Made by a program: the position numbers and the translations under genes
Origin: Thermoplasmatota archaeon
Lineage (GTDB): Bacteria; Pseudomonadota; Gammaproteobacteria; Burkholderiales; Thiobacillaceae
DNA: 22,040 nucleotides
Reading direction: 5' to 3'
Assembly (NCBI GenBank): GCA_023475455.1
Contig: JAMCVR010000012.1
Span: 1-22,040, forward strand
The notes under the pieces: generated by a model
Databases searched by the model: none
Seen by the model: the letters and a program-made list of their open reading frames with translations, nothing else
Told to the model about the DNA's origin: nothing
Shown here: positions 1 through 7,725 of the stretch, piece after piece
How positions within the stretch are numbered: the stretch's first letter is position 1
How the letters are laid out: the number at the start of each line of letters is the position of its first letter

Positions 1-127
1 CTATAAAGCAGATGATGCCTCAAAATCCCCGCCCGGTCGGCGCACCATGACGACACCCGATCCCCTCACCATGGAAATCTCCCGCCATGTCTGGCAGACC
101 AAATACCGGGCCGCGGGAGAGACCGGG
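1..127. repeat. Left partial copy of a 293-bp tandem duplication
   Basis: Bases 1-127 are identical to 294-420 (offset 293). This copy carries the srkA/nrdJ intergenic end and the first 27 nrdJ codons, then jumps at 127/128 into srkA antisense sequence instead of continuing nrdJ. The simplest reading is a tandem duplication of a 293-bp unit whose first copy began left of the window. The exact 127-base length also equals a common de Bruijn assembly k-mer, so an assembly loop is possible. Confidence 0.85.
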
Positions 128-277
128 CGCCGCATCCTCGACGCCCATCTGGTAGACGCGGTTTTCGTAGCTGTTGAGCGCCAGCAGGCGGCCGTCGGCC
201 TTGAGGCCGGTGCTGTCGAGCGCGTCGAGCGCGCAGTCGGGGGTCAGCGCGGCGTAGGGGTGAAGCGAATGCATCAT
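128..277 (-). pseudogene. srkA: 5' fragment of srkA (YihE/RdoA stress-response kinase), cut at duplication junction
   Basis: The frame from ATG at 277 (or 274) reads MMHSLHPYAALTPDCALDAL and then a segment with LLALNSYENRVYQ. This matches the N-terminus of SrkA/YihE, a cytoplasmic Ser/Thr protein kinase with a choline-kinase-like fold, whose family has the LNSYENRVYQ motif. After 50 codons the frame crosses the 127/128 junction into antisense nrdJ and stops near 20, so no kinase domain is present in this copy. An intact srkA probably lies just left of the window, diverging from nrdJ. Identification rests on a short N-terminal stretch only. Confidence 0.7.
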
Positions 278-420
278 GAAAACCGCAAAACAGCTATAAA
301 GCAGATGATGCCTCAAAATCCCCGCCCGGTCGGCGCACCATGACGACACCCGATCCCCTCACCATGGAAATCTCCCGCCATGTCTGGCAGACCAAATACC
401 GGGCCGCGGGAGAGACCGGG
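128..420. repeat. Second copy of the 293-bp duplicated unit
   Basis: This unit contains the first 50 codons of srkA (minus strand), the short divergent intergenic region (278-339) and the first 27 codons of nrdJ. Its last 127 bases match 1-127 exactly and identity stops at 420. If real, the duplication copies the shared srkA/nrdJ promoter region while leaving one intact copy of each gene outside the junction. Confidence 0.75.
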
Positions 421-2145
421 ATCGTCGACACCTGGCGCCGCGTGGCGCAGGCGATGGCGGCGGCGGAACGCAGCGAGCCTGCATCATGGGCCGAGCGTTT
501 CTTCCGCCTGCAGGAGGATTTCCGCTTTCTGCCCGGCGGCCGCATCCTCGCCGGCGCCGGCACCGGCCACCGGGTGACGCTGTTCAACTGCTTCGTCATG
601 GGCGAGATCGCCGACGACCTCGAACACATTTTCGAGGCGCTGAAGGAAGGCGCGCTCACGATGCAGCACGGCGGCGGCGTGGGCTACGATTTTTCCACCC
701 TGCGCCCGGCCGGCACGGTGGCGCAGGCGACCGGCAGCATCGCCTCCGGTCCGGTGTCCTTCATGCACATCTGGGACGCCATGTGCGCCACCATGCTGTC
801 GACCGGCGCGCGGCGCGGCGCGATGATGGCGACGCTGCGCTGCGATCACCCCGATATCGAAATCTTCGTCGACGCCAAGCGCGATCCCGCAGCGCTGCGG
901 CATTTCAACCTGTCGTTGCAGGTCAGCGACGCCTTCATGGCCGCAGTGGAGGGCAACCGCGACTGGCCGCTGGTGTTTCCCGTGCACGATGGCGAGGCGG
1001 CCGACGGTCCTCTGGTGCAGCGCCGCTGGACCGGCAGCGCCGCGCCGGTGCCCTGCCGCGTGCTGCGCACGCTGAAGGCGCGCGAGCTGTGGCAGCGCAT
1101 CCTGCGCGCAGCCTACGATACCGCCGAGCCCGGGGTGCTGTTCGTCGACCAGATCAATCGCGAGAACAACCTGCACGACCGCGAAATGATCACCGCCACC
1201 AATCCCTGCGGCGAAATTCCCCTGCCGCCCTACGGCGCCTGCGACCTCGGCTCGCTCAATCTGGTCGCCTTCGTGACGTCGCCCTTCGCCGCCGACGCCC
1301 GCCTCGACCTCGACGCGCTGGCCGACTCGGCGCGCCTCGCGGTGCGCTTTCTCGACAACGTCGTCGACGTCTCCCGCTATCCGCTGCCGGCGCAGGCCGA
1401 ACAGGCGCACCGCACGCGGCGCATCGGGCTCGGCATCACCGGCCTCGCCGACGCGCTGGTGCTGCTCGGCCTCAACTACGACAGCGAGGCCGCGCGCACG
1501 CTGGCCACGCGCACGATGCAAACCCTGCGCGACACGGCCTATCGCGCGTCCATCGAACTCGCCCGCGAGAAGGGCCCGTTTCCCGGATTCGCGCGCGAGG
1601 CGTTTCTGGCCAGCGGCTTCGCCAGCCGGCTGCCGGAAGATATTCGCAACGCCATCGCCGCGCACGGCATCCGCAACAGTCACCTTCTGGCCATCGCCCC
1701 GGCCGGCACCATCAGCCTGCTGGCGAACAATCTTTCCAGCGGCATCGAGCCGATTTTCGCGGCCGAGGCCGAGCGCCGCGTGCTGGGAACGGACGGCAGC
1801 TATCGCACCCACCGCGTGGACGACCACGCTTGCCGGTTGTGGCGGCAACAGGGCCGGGCCGGCACGCCGCCCAGCGCGGTCGAGGCGCGGCAGCTCGATC
1901 CGCTCGCCCATCTGCACATGCAGGCGGCGCTGCAGCCGTTTGTCGACAACGCCATTTCCAAGACCATCAACGTCGCCGCCGACACCCCGTTCGAAAGCTT
2001 CGAGGCGCTCTACCGGCAGGCGCATGCGCTCGGCCTCAAGGGCTGCACCGTATTCCGCCCCAATCCCGTCACCGGCGCCATCCTCAGCCAGCCGCCCGCG
2101 ACCGAACAGGTGCAGTGCTGCAGCCCCGAGCGCGAGGCCGATTAG
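340..2145 (+). CDS. nrdJ: Adenosylcobalamin-dependent (class II) ribonucleoside-diphosphate reductase
   Basis: Makes deoxyribonucleotides using a cobalamin-generated thiyl radical. The 601-aa protein has the RNR barrel signatures. NPCGE at 288-292 supplies Asn288, the thiyl Cys290 and Glu292. Cys84 (LFNCF) and Cys301 (GACDLGS) fit the active-site disulfide pair, and the C-terminal Cys593-Cys594 pair fits the shuttle that re-reduces it. GGGVGYDFSTLRP (111-123) is a conserved binding-loop region. There is no room for an N-terminal ATP-cone, so overall-activity dATP control is probably absent. The start is uncertain: ATG 340 opens the frame, while ATG 364 (MEISRHVWQTKYR) sits closer to the usual family start and neither has a clear Shine-Dalgarno. 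No small radical subunit gene (nrdB) is nearby, as expected for class II. It diverges from srkA. Confidence 0.93.
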   Translation: MTTPDPLTMEISRHVWQTKYRAAGETGIVDTWRRVAQAMAAAERSEPASWAERFFRLQEDFRFLPGGRILAGAGTGHRVTLFNCFVMGEIADDLEHIFEALKEGALTMQHGGGVGYDFSTLRPAGTVAQATGSIASGPVSFMHIWDAMCATMLSTGARRGAMMATLRCDHPDIEIFVDAKRDPAALRHFNLSLQVSDAFMAAVEGNRDWPLVFPVHDGEAADGPLVQRRWTGSAAPVPCRVLRTLKARELWQRILRAAYDTAEPGVLFVDQINRENNLHDREMITATNPCGEIPLPPYGACDLGSLNLVAFVTSPFAADARLDLDALADSARLAVRFLDNVVDVSRYPLPAQAEQAHRTRRIGLGITGLADALVLLGLNYDSEAARTLATRTMQTLRDTAYRASIELAREKGPFPGFAREAFLASGFASRLPEDIRNAIAAHGIRNSHLLAIAPAGTISLLANNLSSGIEPIFAAEAERRVLGTDGSYRTHRVDDHACRLWRQQGRAGTPPSAVEARQLDPLAHLHMQAALQPFVDNAISKTINVAADTPFESFEALYRQAHALGLKGCTVFRPNPVTGAILSQPPATEQVQCCSPEREAD

Positions 2146-2165
2146 GGCATGCCAGCCCGCCCTAA
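2142..2165. terminator. Small inverted repeat overlapping the nrdJ stop codon
   Basis: TTAGGGC (2142-2148) and GCCCTAA (2159-2165) form a 7-bp stem with a 10-nt loop. It overlaps the nrdJ TAG stop and the first possible start of the next gene, and has no T-tract. It may damp read-through or hide ATG 2149, which would favour a later start for the patatin gene. It could also be chance. Confidence 0.3.
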
Positions 2166-3114
2166 AGCCCGAATGGATCCAAACGCCCCCCGCATGAGCA
2201 GGCCGCCCGGCTGCCGCATCGGCCTTGCCCTGGGCGGCGGCTCGGCGCGCGGCTGGGCGCACATTGGCGTAATCCGTGCGCTCGCCGACGCCGGCATCGA
2301 GCCGGACATCGTCTGCGGCACCTCGATCGGCGCGCTGGTGGGCGCTGCCTACGTGGGCGGCGAACTCGACCGGCTGGAGGCCTGGGTGCGCAGCCTGCGC
2401 CTGCAGACCGTGGTGAGCTTCCTGGATTTTTCGCTCAATGGCGGGCTGATCAGGGGCGACAAGCTGATCGGGTTTTTCCGCAGCCATTTTGTCGATCGCG
2501 ACATGCGCGAGCTGGAACGGCCGTTCGGCGCCGTCGCCACCGACCTGCAGCGCGGCCGCGAGGTGTGGCTGCGCGAAGGCCGGGTGACCGACGCGGTGCG
2601 CGCCTCGATCGCGCTGCCCGGCCTGTTCACCCCGGTGCAGCGCGACGGCAGCTGGCTGGTCGACGGCGGGCTGGTCAATCCGGTGCCGGTGTCGCTGTGC
2701 CGCGCGATGGGCGCCGACCTCGTGATCGCAGTCGATCTCAATTCCGACCTGCTGGGCCGCCACCTCAAGCCCAGGGCTGCCAAAGCAACGCGCAAGCACG
2801 CCGCAGCCGAGCCCGACACCCTGGCCGACGCGGTATTGGCGCGCATCCAGACCGGCATGTCGCAACTCGGCCTCAACCACGACAACGGTCCCAAGCCTCC
2901 CGCCATGCTCGACGTGCTGGCTTCCAGCATCAACATCATGCAGGTGCTGATCACCCGCAGCCGGCTGGCAGGCGAACCGGCCGACATGATGGTGACGCCC
3001 CTGCTCGCGGACCTGGGGCTGATGGAATTTCACCGCGCCGCCATCGCCATCGATGCCGGACGGCGCGCGGCCGAAGTCGCCCTGCCGCAGTTGCAGGGAC
3101 GCCTGAGTGGCTGA
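2149..3114 (+). CDS. Patatin-like phospholipase, RssA/NTE family
   Basis: A predicted Ser-Asp dyad lipid acyl hydrolase of about 321 aa. Residues counted from ATG 2149 show the oxyanion loop GGGSARG (29-35), the nucleophile elbow GTSIG with Ser59, and the dyad Asp172 in VDGGLVNPVP. No signal peptide or membrane segment is seen, so it is probably cytoplasmic or membrane-peripheral. ATG 2149 is 3 nt after nrdJ, with only a distant GAGG. Alternatives at 2173 and especially 2194 (MSRPPGCRIGLALGGG) fit the normal family start better. Co-transcription with nrdJ is likely from the spacing, but no functional link is obvious. It converges with the GIY-YIG gene, whose stop is 15 nt away. The lipid substrate is not known. 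Confidence 0.85.
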   Translation: MPARPKARMDPNAPRMSRPPGCRIGLALGGGSARGWAHIGVIRALADAGIEPDIVCGTSIGALVGAAYVGGELDRLEAWVRSLRLQTVVSFLDFSLNGGLIRGDKLIGFFRSHFVDRDMRELERPFGAVATDLQRGREVWLREGRVTDAVRASIALPGLFTPVQRDGSWLVDGGLVNPVPVSLCRAMGADLVIAVDLNSDLLGRHLKPRAAKATRKHAAAEPDTLADAVLARIQTGMSQLGLNHDNGPKPPAMLDVLASSINIMQVLITRSRLAGEPADMMVTPLLADLGLMEFHRAAIAIDAGRRAAEVALPQLQGRLSG

Positions 3115-3129
3115 AACGAACGGGCAGGC

Positions 3130-3393
3130 TTAGCGCGCGGACGCGCACAGCGCCAGCTTGTGCGCACGGTCGAGCTGCTTGATCGCGGCTTCGCGGCGGG
3201 AGGCTTCGGCGCGGCTGGCAGCGGCTTCGACATAAACCAGCTCGACCGGGCGCCGGGGGCGGGTGTAGCGGGCGCCCGGCGCGCCGTCGCCGTTATGTTC
3301 AGCGATCCGGCGGTCGACGTCGATGGTGATGCCAGTGTAGAGCGTGTGGTCGGCGCACCGGACGATGTAGACGAACCAGGCGGAGACGGTCAT
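3130..3393 (-). CDS. GIY-YIG nuclease-fold protein, UPF0213 (YhbQ-like)
   Basis: An 87-aa single-domain protein. The start MTVSAWFVYIVRC places the GIY-YIG-type core (VYI and YTG, residues 8-21) at the usual N-terminal position, followed by DVDRRIAEHN and a helix with the conserved Glu region SRAEASRREAAIKQL. Length and order match the UPF0213 family, whose biological role is poorly defined although the fold is that of structure-specific nucleases. ATG 3393 lies 7 nt downstream of the HDOD gene stop, so the two are probably co-transcribed. The frame is open upstream but that part is overlap with the HDOD gene. A GGAGG sits almost directly against the ATG, unusually close for a ribosome site. 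Confidence 0.85.
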   Translation of the reverse strand: MTVSAWFVYIVRCADHTLYTGITIDVDRRIAEHNGDGAPGARYTRPRRPVELVYVEAAASRAEASRREAAIKQLDRAHKLALCASAR

Positions 3394-3400
3394 GCCTCCA

Positions 3401-4741
3401 TCATGCGTCGGAGAGTTCTTGCGCCCACAGCAGCGCATCCATGTGCACGCCGTTGATGTCGTCAACCTCGCGCCCGATCTGCCTGGCCAACGCCTCGATG
3501 CTGCTCTGGTCGTCCTGTTCGCAGGCGATGGCCAGGGCCAGGTAGGGCGCATACGGCCCGCGCTGCGAGACGAGGGCCTCGGTGATTTCGGCGGGCAGGC
3601 TGATCTGCTTCAGCACCTGCTGCATCGGCATGCGCATGACCACGTCGAGCAGCGAAAACAGTCCGGCGACGAAAATCTCGTCGAGCGCCTTGGCAAACAG
3701 CGCGCGCCCGGCCAGCTGCTCGGCCACACGGCCGCGCACCAGCGCGTTTTCCAGCACCGCCTGATCGAGTTCCCGGGTCTGGCCGCCGGTAAACAGGATC
3801 AGCGTCAGCCAGCGATACAGCTTGTCCTGCCCCATCACCATCAGCGCCTGCTCAATGCCGCCGATCTTGTTCATCAGGCCCATGCCGGGCGAATTGACGT
3901 AGCGCAGCAGGCGTACCGACAAGGCCGGATCGTGGCGGAACTGCGCCGCCAGTTCCGGCTGCTCGGCGCCGGTGCGCACCCGGTTCATCAGGTCCAGCAC
4001 CTTGGCGCGCGAGGGTCCCATGGCGGGGCTGTCGAGGGTTTCTCGGCGGGTGATGAAAGGCCCCATGAACAGCGCGAACTGCAGCTTGTGGCACATGTGG
4101 AACGCTTCGAGCGTTTGCACGTTCGTCGCCACGAAACGCTTGCCCGCGGCCACCCTGGACACGCTGGCCATTTGCGCGGTGATGGCGGGAATGTCCTCGC
4201 TGCTGACGTCCATCAACACGTAATCGGCGTGCTGCAGCAGCCCGTCCCGCTCGGGACGGATGGCCGCATCGGCAGGCACCGCAAAATTGAAGCCGCGCGA
4301 CTTCAGTTCGCTCAGGCGGGCAAGCAGGGGGTCGGTGATCGGGGTCCGGGTGTCGATACTCGGCATCCACACCGTGCCGGCGGCAGGCCAGCCCTCGATC
4401 AGCGGGTGATTCAGGGTGGCGGGCGCAACCGGCACGAACGCCAGCCGCTGTCCCAGCAGGCGCGCGATATCCATGCGCTGAAGATTGCCGAGCAGCGTCT
4501 CGTCATAGAGGCGCCGCATGTCGGGCAGGTCCGTATCGCGCTGCCCGTCCAGCGCACGGCGCAGCATGAAGACGTAGGCTGCCACTTTCTGGTCGCGGCC
4601 CAGCAGGGCTTCGCGACGCATGACCGAAGGCGCCCCGGATCCCGGCCTGGGCGCCGCCCGGCTCCCGGAGGCCACGGCAGGGATGGGCGGCGCGGCCGCG
4701 GCCTCCTTGCCCGACCACATTCCGACTAGACGATTCAGCAC
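3401..4741 (-). CDS. EAL-like/HDOD signalling protein (YuxH/COG3434 type)
   Basis: A 446-aa two-part regulator from the chosen GTG start. Residues ~43-242 resemble the degenerate EAL-like half of YuxH-type proteins; no intact EAL catalytic motif is visible, so c-di-GMP hydrolysis is unlikely. Residues ~243-446 form an HDOD domain (DLMNRVRTGAEQPELAAQF, then RHDPALSVRLLRYVNSPGM), an HD-related fold that lacks the HD metal pair and usually acts in protein interactions in signalling. The frame is open to 4930, but GTG 4741 has a strong GGAGGAG 6 nt upstream and avoids overlap with the divergent gene at 4919. The GIY-YIG gene follows 7 nt downstream. The target process is not evident. Confidence 0.85.
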   Translation of the reverse strand: MLNRLVGMWSGKEAAAAPPIPAVASGSRAAPRPGSGAPSVMRREALLGRDQKVAAYVFMLRRALDGQRDTDLPDMRRLYDETLLGNLQRMDIARLLGQRLAFVPVAPATLNHPLIEGWPAAGTVWMPSIDTRTPITDPLLARLSELKSRGFNFAVPADAAIRPERDGLLQHADYVLMDVSSEDIPAITAQMASVSRVAAGKRFVATNVQTLEAFHMCHKLQFALFMGPFITRRETLDSPAMGPSRAKVLDLMNRVRTGAEQPELAAQFRHDPALSVRLLRYVNSPGMGLMNKIGGIEQALMVMGQDKLYRWLTLILFTGGQTRELDQAVLENALVRGRVAEQLAGRALFAKALDEIFVAGLFSLLDVVMRMPMQQVLKQISLPAEITEALVSQRGPYAPYLALAIACEQDDQSSIEALARQIGREVDDINGVHMDALLWAQELSDA

Positions 4742-4814
4742 GCTCCACTCCTCCGCAACAAACCTGGGCCCATCAGTCTGGTCATCGGCAGCGCCGGCCA
4801 AGACTGTAGCCTGT

Positions 4815-4836
4815 CCGCGCAAATTTTTGCGCGGAA
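4815..4836. promoter_or_regulatory. Perfect 22-bp inverted repeat in divergent promoter region
   Basis: Arms TCCGCGCAAA (4815-4824) and TTTGCGCGGA (4827-4836) are perfect complements around a TT centre. It lies between the GTG start of the HDOD gene (4741) and the TTG start of the DUF502 gene (4919), so it is better placed as an operator than as a terminator. The regulator is unknown. Confidence 0.5.
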
Positions 4837-4863
4837 CGCCACTGCGTGACGGCAACGCGTCGC

Positions 4864-4872
4864 TGCTATGCT
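4864..4872 (+). promoter_or_regulatory. Possible extended -10 promoter for the DUF502 gene
   Basis: TGcTATGCT is an extended -10-like element about 46 nt before the TTG start, downstream of the 22-bp inverted repeat. No good -35 is visible at the usual spacing, so this is a weak call. Confidence 0.25.
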
Positions 4873-4918
4873 TACGAGACTGCGTGAATGATTCGACGCC
4901 TAGCCATGGGGCCCCCAA

Positions 4919-5539
4919 TTGACCAAGCAAATCTCTCAGTATTTTTTTCGCGGCCTGATCACCGCCTTGCCGCTCGGGCTGACGGTCTATCTACTGTATG
5001 TCTTCCTGCGCTGGACGGAGACGCTGGCCATGCAGTTGATACGGCCGTTCATCGGCGAATTTTATGTGCCGGGAATGGGCTTGCTGCTCGGGATCACCGG
5101 CATTTTCCTGCTCGGCGTGCTGATGTCGCAACGCGGCGTGGGCAGGCTGCTGACGCTGGTGGAACTGCCCTTCACCAACCTGCCGGTGGTGAAGAGCATC
5201 TATTCCTCGCTCAAGGATTTTGCCGATTATTTTTCACCCAAAAGCAATCAGGCTGCCAAGCAAACGGTGGTGGCGCTCAAGCTGCCGGGGCTGGATCTCG
5301 AAGTGGTGGGACTGATCACGCGCCAGAGCGTGGACGACCTGCCCCCCGGCTTCCTGCCGGGCGACCGCGTGGCGGTTTACCTGCCGATGGGCTACATGAT
5401 CGGCGGGTATACCGTGTTCGTTCCGCGCGACTGGGTGCAACCGATCGACGTGTCGGTGGAAGAAGCGATGCGCGCGTCGATGTTTGCGTGGATGAGCACG
5501 GCCGGCAACGGCGATTCGTCCGACCAAACCGGGCCATGA
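4919..5539 (+). CDS. DUF502 family inner-membrane protein
   Basis: A 206-aa protein matching the DUF502 (COG2928) pattern. A short N-terminal tail leads to TM1 (~11-30, beginning RGLITALPLGLTVYLLYVFL), a short loop, TM2 (~52-70), then a conserved soluble region with LPFTNLPVVKSIYSSLKDF (83-101) and a C-terminal domain with LPPGFLPGDRVAVYLPMGYM. Function is unknown. The start is TTG; the methionine-less reading begins directly at the family-typical MTKQISQYFFRG position, and the upstream ribosome signal is weak (GGGG). The next gene on the same strand starts 44 nt after its stop and may be co-transcribed. Confidence 0.85.
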   Translation: MTKQISQYFFRGLITALPLGLTVYLLYVFLRWTETLAMQLIRPFIGEFYVPGMGLLLGITGIFLLGVLMSQRGVGRLLTLVELPFTNLPVVKSIYSSLKDFADYFSPKSNQAAKQTVVALKLPGLDLEVVGLITRQSVDDLPPGFLPGDRVAVYLPMGYMIGGYTVFVPRDWVQPIDVSVEEAMRASMFAWMSTAGNGDSSDQTGP

Positions 5540-5583
5540 TCACGCGGTGAAGCGCTGCGCAAGCTGAGGTAGAGTTCAGTCTC

Positions 5584-6558
5584 ATGCGGATCGAGTGCTA
5601 CGCCCAACGCCTGCTCAACCCGTTTCGCGGGGTGGTGCACACCATTCGCTACCAGTCGGCCGAGGCGGTGACGACCGACGGCATCGAATGGGATATCTAC
5701 GTGGCCAACGACGCCTTGCTCGACGGGCTGGGACGTGCCGGCAAGCGCGCGCAGATTTCCGACATCCGCTACGGCCACTGGTCGGCGGATAAAGGCCTGA
5801 AACGCGGGCCGCTGTATCCGTCGGACGATTTCAGGCGCCTGGAGGACATGGGCGCGGTGGTGTACGAGCACCTGCTCAAGGTGCATCGCGACGTGCCGTT
5901 CAAATTCCGCGACCCGTTCGAGCTGTGGCTGCTCGACCGCGACGACCGGCCCCTGGCGCTGCTGCACAGCGTGCGCGCCGACAGCGAAACCGACACCCAA
6001 CCGCCGCTCGACTGGCGTGCCGGCATGGCCGCGCAGGAACATTTCCAGAGCACCGCGATTGCCGGTCTGGCCGAGCCTGCCGGGGCGTATTTGACCCGTT
6101 GTGTAAACAGCCTCGCCAGCGGCGTCGTGCAATGGTTCCGCCGCGCCGGCGATGGCGCCGGACTGGGACTGCACACGCTGAAAGGCGGCGACGCCCTGCG
6201 CGGGCGCGTGCTCGCCGCCGAGGCCTTCCCGCCGCTGTTCATCGCCACCGCCGGCATGGACGCCGCCCACACCCGGCTGGTGCACGATTATCACGCCTGG
6301 CAGGCGCCGTGGATGTTGCTGCTGCCGCACCTGGACGCGGCCACCCGCGGCGCACTGGAAGCGGCCGCCTGCCGGCAGGCCGAATCGATCGAGAAACACT
6401 ACCGGCTGTACCCCGTCGTCATCGATCGCCCCGCACTGCAGGCCGCGCGCGTGGAAGCGGCACTGGTGCGCAGCCAGCCGCACCCCGCGAACCACGATGA
6501 GGTCGTGCCGATGTTTTTTTATATCGAACTCGGCAGCACCGAGAGCCAGGACATCTGA
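5584..6558 (+). CDS. Hypothetical protein, 324 aa, unrecognised family
   Basis: An intact frame with codon use like its neighbours. I do not recognise the family. It starts MRIECYAQRLLNPFRGVVHT, has no signal peptide or clear membrane segment, and is rich in Trp and acidic residues (for example FELWLLDRDDRPLALLHS at ~118-135). The C-terminal part is helical and ends VVPMFFYIELGSTESQDI. No catalytic motif stands out. ATG 5584 has no strong Shine-Dalgarno; it lies 44 nt downstream of the DUF502 stop, so a shared transcript is likely. No function can be inferred from the context. Confidence 0.75.
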   Translation: MRIECYAQRLLNPFRGVVHTIRYQSAEAVTTDGIEWDIYVANDALLDGLGRAGKRAQISDIRYGHWSADKGLKRGPLYPSDDFRRLEDMGAVVYEHLLKVHRDVPFKFRDPFELWLLDRDDRPLALLHSVRADSETDTQPPLDWRAGMAAQEHFQSTAIAGLAEPAGAYLTRCVNSLASGVVQWFRRAGDGAGLGLHTLKGGDALRGRVLAAEAFPPLFIATAGMDAAHTRLVHDYHAWQAPWMLLLPHLDAATRGALEAAACRQAESIEKHYRLYPVVIDRPALQAARVEAALVRSQPHPANHDEVVPMFFYIELGSTESQDI

Positions 6559-6700
6559 GCGGCCCGGCCGGGCAGCCTGGCGAATTCGTCGCTGGACGCC
6601 GCGCGGCGGCGGCCACGGGCAATGATGCGAAACCGGGCGGCACCCTCCTCAAAAATCAGCGCCGGAACCGGCTGGTCCCGGACCGCATAATTCCGTTGGG
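6559..6700. other. 142-bp convergent intergenic region
   Basis: This lies between the 324-aa gene and the end of the interrupted minus-strand gene. It holds a 12-bp GC palindrome (GCCCGGCCGGGC, 6562-6573) just after the stop codon, without a T-tract. A minus-strand frame here is open but has no start or recognisable family, so no gene is called. Confidence 0.5.
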
Positions 6701-7147
6701 TTAGTTGCCCGTTCCCAGCGCCTGCTTGAGCTTTTTCGCGTCGATCAGTTTGTCGAGCTCACCCAGTCCTTTGGCCACGCCGGGATCGGAAAACAATTCG
6801 GCCATGGCAACCTATCCCAGTGTCTGAAACCCGGTCTGCAGCGCTGCCGCGCCCTCGTATTTGACTGCCTGACGGGTCTGCTCGATACAGGATTCGGTCA
6901 GCAGACGATCGAACAGCCGTGCGGTTTCCCGATTGGCGCGCACGCGCTCCTCAGCGCTCACCTTGGCGAGCGATTGCACGACGGGATGCACCGTGGTGGT
7001 GGCGATCACCCAGCGCACCAGCGCGTTTTTGTCGACAGCCGTGGTTTTCTCGACCAGGCAACGCGACAAGTCGTCTGCATACAATCCGGCGTGGGCCGGC
7101 ACAGCGAGGGCGAGCAGGGTTGAGCCCAATGCCAAGGCACGAATCAT
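6701..7147 (-). pseudogene. Small exported protein interrupted by an in-frame TAG codon
   Basis: ATG 7147 (GGAG 7 nt upstream) begins a clear signal peptide, MIRALALGSTLLALAVPAHA, and a mature region with two cysteines (SRCLVEKTT, TESCIEQTR). Translation stops after 111 codons at TAG (6812-6814). The same frame then continues without a further stop for 36 codons (VAMAELFSDPGVAKGLGELD and a lysine-rich tail) to TAA at 6701. The continuation is coding-like and in phase, so one C-to-T change (CAG to TAG) explains the break, giving 148 aa when repaired. I do not know a function; location would be periplasmic. It follows gcvR by 38 nt. TAG also ends nrdJ and the SoxH-like gene here, so TAG recoding is unlikely. 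A truncated but functional 111-aa product is possible. Confidence 0.65.
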
Positions 7148-7185
7148 GATGGACTCCAGAAAAGAGGATGCAGGATCAAGGCTTG

Positions 7186-7725
7186 TTACCCGCGCACCGG
7201 CTCGAAGGTGGCGTCCAGATTCTGGTCGTCGCAGTAATCGAGGAAATCGCCGCGCAGGGTGGCGATGTGGGTGTCGGCGGGGATGCCGAGCGTCATGTGG
7301 ACCGCGAACATGGGCGCGCCGGTGTGCGGCGCCGGGTAGGTTTCGGTGTCGAGCGCCTCGATGTTGATGCGCAGGCGCGCGAAGAAATTGGCCAGGCTGT
7401 TGACGATGCCGGGCTGGTCGAGCGCGGCGACTTCGACGGTGTACGGAATCAGGGGTTTTTCCGGGCGGACGGGGCGGGTGCGCTGCTGCGTGAGCGCCAA
7501 GCCCAGTTCCTCGCCCACGGCCGGCAGCCGCGCTTCCAGCTTGGCCAGCGCGTCCCAGCTGCCGGAAACCCGCATCAGCAGCGCAAAGCGGCCGCCGAGC
7601 GCGGCCATGCGCGATTCCTCGATGTTGCAGCCGGACTCGCCGATGCGGCGGGTAAAGCCCTCCACCAGGCCGATTTTGTCTTCGCCGCTGGCGGTGATGA
7701 CGAGGGATTCGGTGTCGCTTGCCAT
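7186..7725 (-). CDS. gcvR: Glycine cleavage system transcriptional regulator GcvR-like (tandem ACT domains)
   Basis: A 179-aa protein with two ACT-type domains: ~8-80 (VITASGEDKIGLVEGFTRRI, with CNIEESRMAALGGRFALLM) and ~95-170 (YTVEVAALDQPGIVNSLANF, with INIEALDTETYPAPHTGAPM). This is the GcvR architecture; in enterobacteria GcvR antagonises GcvA at gcv promoters, but there is no gcvA or gcvTHP here, so the partner is unproven. ATG 7725 overlaps the TAA of the upstream permease by one base (TAATG), with AGGAA about 9 nt upstream, implying translational coupling to the permease. The interrupted exported-protein gene follows. Confidence 0.85.
   Translation of the reverse strand: MASDTESLVITASGEDKIGLVEGFTRRIGESGCNIEESRMAALGGRFALLMRVSGSWDALAKLEARLPAVGEELGLALTQQRTRPVRPEKPLIPYTVEVAALDQPGIVNSLANFFARLRINIEALDTETYPAPHTGAPMFAVHMTLGIPADTHIATLRGDFLDYCDDQNLDATFEPVRG

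Noticed and set aside
278..339. Cobalamin riboswitch upstream of the class II RNR
   Set aside because: The divergent gap is only about 62 bp, far too short for a cobalamin aptamer, and shows no B12-box-like sequence.
47..343. 98-codon plus-strand frame at the left end
   Set aside because: It is the first 27 nrdJ codons followed by antisense srkA and intergenic sequence, a by-product of the duplication junction.
484..3033. Long minus-strand open frame (849 codons) antisense to nrdJ and the patatin gene
   Set aside because: Its translation is low-complexity (His, Gln, Ala, Gly, Arg rich) and it is the shadow of two genes with clear catalytic motifs in GC-rich DNA.
3392..4729. 445-codon plus-strand frame opposite the HDOD gene
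   Set aside because: Antisense shadow; the minus strand has a strong ribosome site and recognisable EAL-like/HDOD domains.
6812..6814. TAG read as an amino acid (stop-codon recoding)
   Set aside because: TAG ends nrdJ and the SoxH-like gene normally, and no suppressor or pyrrolysine genes are seen, so a nonsense mutation is simpler.
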